DNA from: CAZLPZ01 sp964561535
GTDB lineage: Bacteria > Pseudomonadota > Alphaproteobacteria > Micavibrionales > Micavibrionaceae
Length of the DNA stretch: 47,834 nt
Direction of reading: 5' to 3'
NCBI GenBank assembly: GCA_964561535.1
Contig: CAZLPZ010000010.1
Span: 1 to 47,834, forward strand
Every line of letters starts with the position of its first letter. The stretch's first letter is position 1. The translations under genes and the position numbers were made by a program. Positions 25,275 to 33,543 of this stretch are shown piece after piece. The notes under the pieces were generated by a model. The model was given only the letters and a program-made list of their open reading frames with translations, did no database searches and had not been told where the DNA came from.

Positions 25275-26057
25275 TTATATGTTAATTGTTCCGTAATCGA
25301 CCCGAACCAAATATAATCCATCAGGCGGTGCGGTTACACCTGCAGCGGCGCGGTTTTTGGCAGCAAGCATATTACGAATATCGTCGGGCGAAAAACGCCC
25401 CAATCCAACCTGCACCAATGTTCCGACCATGTTACGTACTTGATGATGTAAAAACGATCGCCCTTCGATGTGAAATAGAATCTCAATACCTCCAGAACTG
25501 TCATAGGGCAAAACAACAATATCAAAACGATCGAGAGTTTTAACGGGTGATTTGGCCTGACATGCTGTATCCCTAAATGATGTAAAATCATGGTGGCCGC
25601 ATAAATGCCCTGCTCCCGCACGCATCGCATCAATATTGAGGGGGCGGTGTACAACCCATGCCCTATTTTTATCAATTGCTAAAACGCCCGGTCGGTTGAT
25701 GACGCGGTATGTGTATAATTTGTTCGTAGCCGAAAATCGTGCATGAAAATGAACAGGGGCGGATGCCACATCGACCACCACCACGGGTTCCATACGTAAG
25801 TGGGCATTGATAGCCTTTAAAATATGAAATCCTGTGTATTTTTCAGGAAGATCCAAGTCGACATGTGCGACTTGTCCGCGTGCATGGACCCCGGCATCCG
25901 TGCGACCTGCGACGTGTAATGTAATTTTTTGACTCGAAAATGAGGCAATTGCATTCTCAACTGTCTGTTGCACCGTTCGTACGCCCGGTTCTTGCCGCTG
26001 CCATCCTGAAAATTCAGATCCATCATATTCGAGAGTTAATTTCCAACGGTTGATCAT
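25275..26057 (-). CDS. truA: tRNA pseudouridine(38-40) synthase TruA
   Basis: This 260-residue enzyme isomerises uridines in the anticodon arm. Diagnostic motifs: LEYDGSEFSGWQRQ at the start and the catalytic GRTDAGVHARGQVAHVD (Asp near 54). FLHHQVRNMVGTLVQVG forms the C-terminal half. Its ATG overlaps the fmt stop by 4 bases, so def-fmt-truA is one transcription unit. Confidence 0.96.
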   Translation of the reverse strand: MINRWKLTLEYDGSEFSGWQRQEPGVRTVQQTVENAIASFSSQKITLHVAGRTDAGVHARGQVAHVDLDLPEKYTGFHILKAINAHLRMEPVVVVDVASAPVHFHARFSATNKLYTYRVINRPGVLAIDKNRAWVVHRPLNIDAMRAGAGHLCGHHDFTSFRDTACQAKSPVKTLDRFDIVVLPYDSSGGIEILFHIEGRSFLHHQVRNMVGTLVQVGLGRFSPDDIRNMLAAKNRAAAGVTAPPDGLYLVRVDYGTINI

Positions 26058-27001
26058 GATTGGAACATGTTACCCACGTTTAAATACCCTCCATTGATCG
26101 CTGCATCAATTGTCATTTTTTTACCTGTTGGTACTTGGATCATCGTGACATTTAAAACCGTGCCATCTCCACAGGCAATGTCACCGGAATTATTTATAAT
26201 TGTACCGGGGGCGGATGATGTTTGACCGTCCGCAATGCGTCCTGCGATAATTTTAAACGGTATATCTGGGGTCATGTGCGTAATTGTACCGGGCCAGGGG
26301 GTGAACGCTCGGATTTGACGATCAATCTGACCCGCTGGGTTTGACCAATCAATAATAGCCATATTTTTGGTTAAAATAGGAGCATATGTTATACCGTCTT
26401 CCGGTTGGGGAGTTATGTGGATATGACCGTCAATTGCCAAATTATCTAGTGTTCGAATGATCAATTTTGCGCCCATTTTTGACAATGCTGTATCAAGTAT
26501 CGGGGTCGTCATGTCCGGCGCAATGTCAATCTGGTCGGACATCATCATGGCGCCTGTATCAAGACCTGCGTCCATTCGCATGATAGTAACGCCCGTTATT
26601 GTATCACCGGCTAAAATGGCATGATGCAGGGGCGATGCTCCACGCCAGCGAGGTAGTAGGGATGCATGAATATTGATACACCCATGTTTTGGAGTTGATA
26701 AAACATCAGGTGTTAAAATGAGGCCATATGCGGCAACGACCGCAATATCGGGTTTGAGCGCCCTAAATTGGATGGCGGCCTCAGGGGATCTCCGAAAGGA
26801 AAGCGGTGTGTAGACCGGAATATTGTGGGCGTTTGCAACTTTATGTATCGGTGATATTTGAATGTCCTGGCCTCGGCCTTTAGGTTTCGGTGCACGGGTA
26901 TAAATCGCAATCACATTGTGGCCGGCTGCGATAATTGCATTTAACGCAGGCACCGAAAAATCAGGCGTTCCCATAAAAATAACACGTAGAGGCGACGACA
27001 T
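26054..27001 (-). CDS. fmt: Methionyl-tRNA formyltransferase
   Basis: This 315-residue enzyme formylates initiator Met-tRNA. Motifs: FMGTPDFSVPALNAI at the start, folate-binding/catalytic NIHASLLPRWRGASPLHHAI with the Asn-His pair, and ITIMRMDAGLDTG-like loop (MRMDAGLDTGAMM). The C-terminal OB-like domain is present. Starts 2 bases after def. Confidence 0.97.
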   Translation of the reverse strand: MSSPLRVIFMGTPDFSVPALNAIIAAGHNVIAIYTRAPKPKGRGQDIQISPIHKVANAHNIPVYTPLSFRRSPEAAIQFRALKPDIAVVAAYGLILTPDVLSTPKHGCINIHASLLPRWRGASPLHHAILAGDTITGVTIMRMDAGLDTGAMMMSDQIDIAPDMTTPILDTALSKMGAKLIIRTLDNLAIDGHIHITPQPEDGITYAPILTKNMAIIDWSNPAGQIDRQIRAFTPWPGTITHMTPDIPFKIIAGRIADGQTSSAPGTIINNSGDIACGDGTVLNVTMIQVPTGKKMTIDAAINGGYLNVGNMFQS

Positions 27002-27003
27002 GA

Positions 27004-27543
27004 TTACATCACATCAATATCATCTTGGTCGCGCATCAATTTTTTAACCTTGCGCAGGATGATATCGCGTTTAATTTTAGATAAGTAATCAATAAAAAGT
27101 ATGCCGTCCAGATGATCCATTTCATGTTGGACAACATGGTTAAATAATGTCCCCTCGCGTTGAATTTCTTGGGTCTTGCCGTTAATATCTTGAAATTTTA
27201 CGCGGATTAATGCCGGGCGTTCCACTTCGGCATATTGATCGGGGATGGAAAAACATCCTTCCATATATACGCTGCGCTCCTCCGACTTCCAAATAATTTC
27301 CGGGTTGATCATGACAAGCGGCGCGCGCGTATTGGTGTCTTCCCGGCGGTCGGCATCCACAATCAAAAACCGCCGAGCAATGCCGATTTGATTGGCAGCC
27401 AATCCCACGCCGTTAGGCTTATCGTAAAATGTGTCAGTCAAATCCGATACCATGCGAAGTACCTCGGCATCGATTTTTTCGATGGAGGATGATACCTGAC
27501 GCAAAACAGGATTAGGGATGATGGTGATAGGGACAACGGTCAT
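27004..27543 (-). CDS. def: Peptide deformylase
   Basis: This 179-residue metalloenzyme removes the N-formyl group from new proteins. All three motifs are present: GVGLAANQIG, EGCFSIP (Cys metal ligand; the usual Leu is Phe) and QHEMDHLDG (His-Glu-His). It heads def-fmt-truA, a functional grouping of formylation and deformylation. Confidence 0.97.
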   Translation of the reverse strand: MTVVPITIIPNPVLRQVSSSIEKIDAEVLRMVSDLTDTFYDKPNGVGLAANQIGIARRFLIVDADRREDTNTRAPLVMINPEIIWKSEERSVYMEGCFSIPDQYAEVERPALIRVKFQDINGKTQEIQREGTLFNHVVQHEMDHLDGILFIDYLSKIKRDIILRKVKKLMRDQDDIDVM

Positions 27544-27596
27544 AATTTTTCAATCTATAATAATTGATAGCGATATTCAATAAATATAGAAATTAT

Positions 27597-28829
27597 TTAT
27601 GCGGCTTGGTCATTCGGTTGTGATGCTTCTGGTATACCAGAGAGCAAACGCGGGGAATGATCGAGTTGAGGGACATCCGGTAAGTCAGTGGCCATTCCAC
27701 CTTGCAGCTCTTCCATTTTACGTAAGTTTGGTAGAACGCCCGCTTCAATTGTTCCGATCGCACTGTTGAATGCATTAAGCGTTGACCCCAAATTTCGTCC
27801 TAATTTCTGCATATGGTCCAAAAACGTGCTCATCCGGCCGTTTAAGTTGGTGGCAAGGGCCCCGATTTTTCGGGCGTTATCTGCCAATGCCTGCTGTTGC
27901 CAAGCAAAGGCAATAACGCGTAACAATCCCAAAATTGTTGTGGGAGAGGCGAGAATCACGTTGGCCGACGCGGCGTCCTCGATTAATGTTTTGTCGGCGG
28001 ACACGGCGGATGAAAACAATCCTTCGGTCGGTAAAAACATCACAACGAATTGAGGGCTGTCGAATTGTTGCCAATAGGCTTTGGCGGATAAACGCTTTAA
28101 ATGATCGCGTAACCGTGCCCGGAAGTTCTGTACAGCATTCGCGTCAATTACAGCGCCGCCTCCGTCATCCTGCATTGCCCAGTATGGTTCGATTGGTGCC
28201 TTAACGTCAATCACGATCGACAAATTGCCGGGCAAATGTACGACAAAATCGGGGCGTTGGGAGGCCCCATCTGATTGCACGGTGACTTGTTGCCGGAAAT
28301 GGATATTTTCAATCAATCCCGCCATTTCCAAGGTGCGCTCGAGTTGAAGTTCGCCCCAATTCCCGCGTGTTGAGGTGTTTTTTAAAGCACCCGCTAGAGC
28401 TGCCGTTTGGTCGCGTAAAGCCCGCTGGTCTTCGGCAAAGTTTTTTAATTGAGATTCAAGGATTGCCCCCGTTTGGCCCAGGGTTGCAAGGCGCGTTTCC
28501 ATTTCTTTTAATGTTTTGGACACCGGATCAACAAGATCGGCAATAGCCTTATGACGTTTATCCAAATCGTGCCCGGCATCTTTTTGTGTGCCAGCTAATT
28601 TTTCGGTGGCAAGGGCCAGAAATTGATCTTGAGCTGACCGCATGGCACGTATGGCCGCCAGTTCAAAATTATTCTCCATTTGAGCAGTGCCAGATTGTAC
28701 CGCAGCTGTTTCGGCTGTTGCAATCATATAGGCCGTTTGTGCGCGTACAAGTTTGGGCCATAAAAACGCCGTACTAGCCGCCCCGCCAACGATCGCCCCA
28801 CCCAGAAAAAAGAGAATACTAAAATCCAT
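27597..28829 (-). CDS. rmuC: RmuC-family DNA recombination protein
   Basis: This 410-residue protein has an N-terminal membrane anchor (about 3-25), a helical coiled region (about 50-140), then the RmuC nuclease-like domain with NTSTRGNWGELQLERTLEMAG-type core (GNWGELQLERTLEMAGL), PDFVVHLPGNLSIVIDVKAP and VVMFLPTEGLFSSA. RmuC limits recombination at inverted repeats in E. coli; the mechanism is not known in detail. It diverges from the orphan prepilin gene. Confidence 0.93.
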   Translation of the reverse strand: MDFSILFFLGGAIVGGAASTAFLWPKLVRAQTAYMIATAETAAVQSGTAQMENNFELAAIRAMRSAQDQFLALATEKLAGTQKDAGHDLDKRHKAIADLVDPVSKTLKEMETRLATLGQTGAILESQLKNFAEDQRALRDQTAALAGALKNTSTRGNWGELQLERTLEMAGLIENIHFRQQVTVQSDGASQRPDFVVHLPGNLSIVIDVKAPIEPYWAMQDDGGGAVIDANAVQNFRARLRDHLKRLSAKAYWQQFDSPQFVVMFLPTEGLFSSAVSADKTLIEDAASANVILASPTTILGLLRVIAFAWQQQALADNARKIGALATNLNGRMSTFLDHMQKLGRNLGSTLNAFNSAIGTIEAGVLPNLRKMEELQGGMATDLPDVPQLDHSPRLLSGIPEASQPNDQAA

Positions 28830-28891
28830 CTATCTTACCCGTATTTTTCACATTACAATTAAAACCGTACCAAAACTTGGGATCAAATACC

Positions 28892-29560
28892 ATGAGAAAT
28901 ATTCTAAATGCGTCTGCCCCGACACCTGAATCCGGAAATATTTTTCTTTATATCCTGATTGCGATTGTCTTGTTTGCGTCATTAACATTTGTGTTATCCC
29001 GGGAACAAGGCGGCGGTGACAAAACAATATTGGATCAGGCGAGTATCCAAAGTAACATGCAGCGCCTGACTGGGTATGTAGGTGAAGTATCACAATCTTG
29101 GACACAAATGAAGAATACAGGGTCGGATTTGGATCGGGTTAGTTTAATGTTGCCAACAAATGTGGCCTTTAACACGGCTCCAACCATTCATAAACTATTT
29201 CATCCGGATGGCGGTGGCATATTATACCGTGACATGAATGAAGCGATCTTTCGGGAAAATGCGACGGCGCCTGTGGGATGGAAGTTCGTTCTAGTGAATG
29301 CCGATTTTTCGTCAACTTCCGCCACGGATTTATTAATGTCGTATGTGAATATTTCGCAAAAAATTTGTGCTAAAATTAATGCAACTATTCGGAATGATGC
29401 GGCCATTCCCGTGACAACGGTGGATGCTACGAATACATTCATTAACGGTACTGCCCCTTTAACAGAAGCGGCTTGCCCAGATTGTAAGGCCTATGCCAGC
29501 CTGTGCATTGAAGACGTTAATGGTCTTGATGTGTTTTATAATATGGTTGAGATGCGGTGA
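28892..29560 (+). CDS. Orphan prepilin-like protein with HPxGG motif
   Basis: This 222-residue protein has the leader MRNILNASAPTPESG, then NIFLYILIAIVLFASLTFVL, the same layout as the two prepilins of the pilus cluster. Mature residue 5 is Tyr, not Glu. The soluble part shares LFHPDGG and KICAKIN motifs with the product of 1083-1823 and ends with Cys-rich CPDCKAYASLC. ATG 28892 is preceded by GGGA about 8 bases upstream; an upstream TTG at 28877 is less likely. It sits alone, 18 kb from the other pilus genes, ending one base short of engB on the opposite strand. Confidence 0.75.
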   Translation: MRNILNASAPTPESGNIFLYILIAIVLFASLTFVLSREQGGGDKTILDQASIQSNMQRLTGYVGEVSQSWTQMKNTGSDLDRVSLMLPTNVAFNTAPTIHKLFHPDGGGILYRDMNEAIFRENATAPVGWKFVLVNADFSSTSATDLLMSYVNISQKICAKINATIRNDAAIPVTTVDATNTFINGTAPLTEAACPDCKAYASLCIEDVNGLDVFYNMVEMR

Positions 29561-29561
29561 T

Positions 29562-30206
29562 TTATTGAGCAAGTCCAAAAACAGCGGCGCGCAGTTCCGG
29601 AATTCCGACGCCAGTAAATGCACTGGTTGCGGTTACAAACGGGTATGCTGCCCCGTGATTTTTTAAAATTTCTTGGATATCCGTAATTGTTTTGGCGAGT
29701 TCCGCTGGTTTGGTCTCATCGATCTTGGTAAGGATTATGCGGTAAGATACCGCTGTTTCGTCAAGCAATTTCATGACATCGCGGTCGCTGTCTTTTATTC
29801 CGTGTCGTCCGTCGATTAATACATAAACGCATTGCAGTGATGGGCGTCCCCGTAAATATTTTCGTACCAATAGATTCCAAGCATTGGATTGTGATTTTGA
29901 TACTTTTGCAAATCCGTATCCCGGCATGTCAACAAGAACCAGGCGATCACCCAGATTAAAAAAATTCAGCTGTTGGGTACGTCCTGGTGTATGGGATACT
30001 CGCGCTAATGTTTTACGACCTGTTAAGGCATTGACGAGAGATGATTTTCCGACATTGGATCGACCGACGAAACCAAATTCTGGGAATGTAATGGGGGGTA
30101 ACCGTTCAATCGTTTCGGTCCCGGCAATAAATTCACAAGGCCCTGCAAAAACTTTGCGGGCGGCATCGATTTGTTCGGGGGTCACAATATCAATTTTATC
30201 GCTCAT
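29562..30206 (-). CDS. engB: Ribosome-biogenesis GTPase EngB/YsxC
   Basis: This 214-residue GTPase is needed for large-subunit assembly. G1 GRSNVGKSSLVNAL, G3 DMPGYGFA and G4 TKID are visible, as is the TRKTLARVSHTPGRTQQLNF-type switch (RVSHTPGRTQQLNFF). ATG overlaps the yidC stop by 4 bases, closing the rpmH-to-engB cluster. Confidence 0.96.
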   Translation of the reverse strand: MSDKIDIVTPEQIDAARKVFAGPCEFIAGTETIERLPPITFPEFGFVGRSNVGKSSLVNALTGRKTLARVSHTPGRTQQLNFFNLGDRLVLVDMPGYGFAKVSKSQSNAWNLLVRKYLRGRPSLQCVYVLIDGRHGIKDSDRDVMKLLDETAVSYRIILTKIDETKPAELAKTITDIQEILKNHGAAYPFVTATSAFTGVGIPELRAAVFGLAQ

Positions 30207-32017
30207 GATGGGGGGTCAATTTTTTTTGATTGTTGAAGACGTTCGAATAAATGGATGGGCACATTCATGCGGTACATAATTAACATTTGTTGGGCAACCG
30301 ACAAGAATGCTGAAAATGCCCAATAAATAACAAGGCCGGATGCGAATTTAGCCATAATAAATGCAATCATAATAGGGTAATAATAATGAAAGAAAATATG
30401 CATCATGCGATCAGGAGGTGGGGGAGATAGACGCGTTTGAATCATAACCATGATAAACAGTAAGAATGGCCAAGCTCCAAAATGTAAAAATGGATGCACG
30501 TCATACGGCAATAATCCAAATAAGTTGAACAATGATGTTGGATCCGGCGCGGTTAAATCCTTAATCCATCCAAAAAATGGTGCGTGCCGCATATCAATTG
30601 AGACACTGATGACTTTGTACATGGCAAAAAATATAGGGATTTGAACAAGTATCGGCAGACATCCTGAAACAGGATTTACTTTTTCTTTTGTATAAAGCTT
30701 GACTAATTCCTCTTGCATTTTCGGTCGGTCATTGACGTATGTTTTTTGGATTTCTTGAATTTGGGGCCCTACAACTTTCATTTTGGCGAATGATTTAAAA
30801 GACGTATTTGCTAAGGGAAATACGGCCAACCGTAAAATTAAGGTAAAAATCAAAATCGCAACGCCAAAATTCCCGACATACCCATAGATAAAGACAAGGG
30901 CATGGTAAAATGGTTGTGTTAAGAAATAGAACCAGCCGTAATCAACCACCAAATCAAAATGGTTCAGGGATAAGGATTTTTGGTATGATTCAAGGGTTTT
31001 AAGTTCCTTGGCACCGGCAAAAATCCGGATTATAGAGGTCTCAGATTTGCCTGGTTGAACGATACGAGCAGATCCCTGTGTATCTACTTGAAACCGTGGC
31101 TGTGCATTTATATCTGTTATGTTTTGAATGCCCCGAAAAGTTGTGCGAAAAATTGTTTGGTCTTTTTGATCGGGGATGAGGCCAATAAAGAAATATCGAG
31201 TTGTGATGCCAATCCAACCGGTGGTATTAGCATACGTTTCTGGCGCTTGTTCCAACCCGTCCCATGATCCGTAACTTGTTGTAAAATAATTATTACCGAC
31301 ATATCCAATGGCGCCTTCATGGACAATGCCAGGCGATAAATCAGCAGGTACCCCATGTTGAGACAATAAGGCATAGGGGGTCAGGGTGACAGGTGTTATC
31401 CCTGTATTTTGAACAGAGTCTTTTACTGTAATGACATATTTATTATCTAGTATAAAGCTGCGGGTAAAAACCAATCCTTGGCCATTGTCCCACGCCAAGT
31501 GCACCATTTTTTCAGTGTTATCTTGCGACACGGCCCATATGGTTTTTGGGCCAGGAACGCGGATTTCTGAATTCGCGCTTGCCCATCCTGTTTCACTGAC
31601 GGCAGGGTGTTGGGTCCCTACGGGGGCGAGAACACGTACGGGCTCTGTGTTTTCAATTGTTGTGAAATAGTGGGATAGTTCAACATCATCAATACGACCA
31701 CGCTCAACTGAAATTTGAGCGGTTAGAACATCATTTTTTATTATAATACGCGGGCCTTCAGCAAGAACATCTGATACGTCACGTGGAGCTGGAGTGAAGG
31801 GGGAGGCTGCCATTCCTCCATTGGACTGAAGGGCGATTTGTTGTGCCTGAATTTGTGCGGTTTGATAGGCGCGCTCGGCAGCTTCGCGGGGTTTCATGAC
31901 AAAATGATCAAAGGCATATCCCATTCCAAGAGTTAATGCGACAAATAATAAGATATTCCACCAATCTTTTATGGGTGTTTGTTGTGGATTGCGAAAAGAG
32001 TTGGGGGTAAAAGACAT
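30203..32017 (-). CDS. yidC: Membrane protein insertase YidC
   Basis: This 604-residue insertase has a first span (about 18-38), a large periplasmic beta-sandwich domain (about 60-345), then the conserved five-span core starting near FYFLTQPFYHALVFIYGYVG. Core segments PQIQEIQKTYVNDRPKMQEE and NPVSGCLPILVQIPIFFAMY are typical of the cytoplasmic loop and hydrophilic groove. Length fits Gram-negative YidC. It lies in the standard alphaproteobacterial order after yidD, with a 158-base gap. Confidence 0.97.
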   Translation of the reverse strand: MSFTPNSFRNPQQTPIKDWWNILLFVALTLGMGYAFDHFVMKPREAAERAYQTAQIQAQQIALQSNGGMAASPFTPAPRDVSDVLAEGPRIIIKNDVLTAQISVERGRIDDVELSHYFTTIENTEPVRVLAPVGTQHPAVSETGWASANSEIRVPGPKTIWAVSQDNTEKMVHLAWDNGQGLVFTRSFILDNKYVITVKDSVQNTGITPVTLTPYALLSQHGVPADLSPGIVHEGAIGYVGNNYFTTSYGSWDGLEQAPETYANTTGWIGITTRYFFIGLIPDQKDQTIFRTTFRGIQNITDINAQPRFQVDTQGSARIVQPGKSETSIIRIFAGAKELKTLESYQKSLSLNHFDLVVDYGWFYFLTQPFYHALVFIYGYVGNFGVAILIFTLILRLAVFPLANTSFKSFAKMKVVGPQIQEIQKTYVNDRPKMQEELVKLYTKEKVNPVSGCLPILVQIPIFFAMYKVISVSIDMRHAPFFGWIKDLTAPDPTSLFNLFGLLPYDVHPFLHFGAWPFLLFIMVMIQTRLSPPPPDRMMHIFFHYYYPIMIAFIMAKFASGLVIYWAFSAFLSVAQQMLIMYRMNVPIHLFERLQQSKKIDPPS

Positions 32018-32059
32018 GGGTCAAAAATCCAATTTAAAATAAATCCGTTACAGATGTTC

Positions 32060-32071
32060 TTCTTATAAGAA
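32060..32071. repeat. 12-bp palindrome in the yidD-yidC gap
   Basis: TTCTTATAAGAA is a perfect palindrome 43-54 bases before the yidC ATG. It may be chance in AT-rich DNA or a regulator site; nothing else supports a function. Confidence 0.2.
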
Positions 32072-32175
32072 AAATAATCGAGAACGGATGTTAAAAGTTG
32101 GACTGGTTATAGCGGATTGGGCGTAGTCGGTCCAGACGCTATTGTGGTAAGGGGGGCCGTAGAGGCTATATAATA

Positions 32176-32427
32176 TTATGGTATATTATCTATTCCGCCG
32201 GGGCCGCCCCACGGATGGCACCGTAAAATACGGCGAATGGTCAGATAACTACCCTTGATTATCCCATATTTTTGAATGGATTCTTGTGCATAATATGAAC
32301 AACTTGGGGAAAATCGACAAGAATGCCCCATTAAGGGGGATAAAAACCGTCGATATTTATGGATAAGCCATAAAATAATGAATTTTGGGGCAAGAATTTT
32401 GTGTTTATGATTCAATTTTAACCTCAA
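32176..32427 (-). CDS. yidD: Membrane insertion efficiency factor YidD
   Basis: This 83-residue protein has the diagnostic core IHKYRRFLSPLMG, then CRFSPSCSYYAQESI and the end CHPWGGPGGID. It is a peripheral inner-membrane protein thought to aid YidC-dependent insertion. It overlaps the end of rnpA by 23 bases, the usual arrangement. Confidence 0.95.
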   Translation of the reverse strand: MRLKLNHKHKILAPKFIILWLIHKYRRFLSPLMGHSCRFSPSCSYYAQESIQKYGIIKGSYLTIRRILRCHPWGGPGGIDNIP

Positions 32428-32824
32428 TAAGGCGTTTTATTCCCCATTTCAGGTCTTTTTCAATAACATCAATAGGAGCATTTAAGGCAGGCGTACGAGG
32501 CAAAAGAACAAAATCAGTACCTATTGGAATTTTATCCATTACTATATGATCAGCCAATATTCCTAAGAATAACGCACGAATTCGACGACGGACGCGGTTT
32601 CGATCGACGGAATGTTTCCATATTCTTTTTGTAATCGTTAAGCCATAGCGGCAAATATAAGATTCTTTTATTGAGGTTATGTTTTGTTGTGGGATGGTCG
32701 TAAAGGTAATTTGGATAATGCAGGTGGGCGTTACCCATTTTTTACCAATTTTTTGCACATGCAAAAAATCGGCCCGTTTTAATAAACGGCCGATTTTTGT
32801 GATTTGGGGGCGACGGGTTTTCAT
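32405..32824 (-). CDS. rnpA: Ribonuclease P protein component
   Basis: This 139-residue basic protein assists RNase P RNA in tRNA 5' maturation. It has the start RLLKRADFLHVQKIGKKWVT and the signature KRIWKHSVDRNRVRRRIRAL (a variant of the usual RNR motif). I chose ATG 32824, with a G-rich binding site; an in-frame ATG at 32839 would add five residues. Follows rpmH closely. Confidence 0.93.
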   Translation of the reverse strand: MKTRRPQITKIGRLLKRADFLHVQKIGKKWVTPTCIIQITFTTIPQQNITSIKESYICRYGLTITKRIWKHSVDRNRVRRRIRALFLGILADHIVMDKIPIGTDFVLLPRTPALNAPIDVIEKDLKWGIKRLIEVKIES

Positions 32825-32853
32825 GATCCCGCCTTTCATATAAGGAAACGGCT

Positions 32854-32997
32854 TTAGATAACAGTTAAACGCTTGCGACCTTTTGCGCGACGATTAGCAA
32901 GTACGGCGCGGCCGCCGGTTGTGGCTAAACGGGCACGGAAACCATGGCGACGGGTACGGACAACCTTGGAGGGTTGATAGGTGCGTTTTGTGGACAT
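32854..32997 (-). CDS. rpmH: 50S ribosomal protein L34
   Basis: This 47-residue protein reads MSTKRTYQPSKVVRTRRHGF, continues through RARLATTGGRAVLANRRAKG and ends RKRLTVI, a complete L34. The ribosome binding site AAGGAAG lies about 7 bases before ATG. It heads the rpmH-rnpA-yidD-yidC-engB cluster behind a strong promoter. Too short for many gene finders. Confidence 0.98.
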   Translation of the reverse strand: MSTKRTYQPSKVVRTRRHGFRARLATTGGRAVLANRRAKGRKRLTVI

Positions 32998-33041
32998 CTT
33001 TAGCTTCCTTTTACATATTTAAAATAAACAATTCTGAACTG

Positions 33042-33071
33042 TTTATACGGGTAAACAAAGAAAATTGTCAA
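33042..33071 (-). promoter_or_regulatory. Near-consensus sigma70 promoter of rpmH
   Basis: On the minus strand, TTGACA (33071-33066) and TATAAA (33047-33042) are 18 bases apart, with the rpmH ATG at 32997 about 38 bases past the expected start point. A perfect -35 and near-perfect -10 fit the high expression of L34. Confidence 0.75.
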
Positions 33072-33121
33072 GGGGATTTATCGCGTACTTTGTTTTTCCC
33101 GATATAGCCGATATATTAGAG

Positions 33122-33196
33122 TGGCAGGGGCAGAAGGATTTGAACCCTCGACCCTCGGTTTTGGAGACCGATGCTCTACCGCTGAGCTATACCCCT
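33122..33196 (-). tRNA. tRNA-Trp (anticodon CCA)
   Basis: The minus strand folds as a full cloverleaf: acceptor AGGGGTA pairs with TGCCCCT, D-arm GCTCAGCGGTAGAGC, anticodon arm TCGGTCTCCAAAACCGA with CCA anticodon, T-arm GAGGGTTCAAATCCTTC, discriminator G and an encoded CCA end. It lies just upstream of the rpmH promoter on the same strand. Confidence 0.97.
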
Positions 33197-33543
33197 GTAC
33201 GCTCGGATGTTTTATCAGATGTCCAAGAGGCATGCAACATTCATTTCAAATTGATAGGAAAAAGTCCTTTTTTGGAGAATCTTAAAGCGAATGGTTACCC
33301 TGTGTATGCTGTTGTGCAATATTGATTTTGTTTACCACATACCTTGATCAACGAATGGACACGGCGTAAGGTATGATCGTTCGTCCGATCCTATATATCT
33401 CGTAGAACAAGGACATTGTTTTCTCTTTTTAGGCCTAAAATTCAGGCCTAAGGGCTGGTTGAGTGGGCTCAGACTGAAACATCGTTTTTGATCTGCCGTT
33501 CTGTCAGCGCCAATTTTTCTCCACTAAAGTTATTTACGAAAAG
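33197..33543. other. Non-coding region upstream of the glutamate dehydrogenase gene
   Basis: No gene is seen between tRNA-Trp and the dehydrogenase start. The segment holds two dyads: GATCG/CGATC at 33375-33390 and a perfect TAGGCCT/AGGCCTA hairpin at 33430-33450. I found no convincing -35/-10 pair. It must contain the tRNA-Trp promoter (minus) and the dehydrogenase promoter and leader (plus). Confidence 0.6.
33430..33450. promoter_or_regulatory. Perfect 7-bp inverted repeat upstream of gdh
   Basis: TAGGCCT (33430-33436) and AGGCCTA (33444-33450) flank a 7-base AT-rich loop, about 94 bases before the dehydrogenase ATG. No U-run follows on either strand, so it is not a terminator; an operator or leader hairpin is possible. 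Confidence 0.35.

Noticed and set aside
33430..33450. Intrinsic terminator upstream of the dehydrogenase gene
   Set aside because: The perfect hairpin is not followed by a U-run in either direction.
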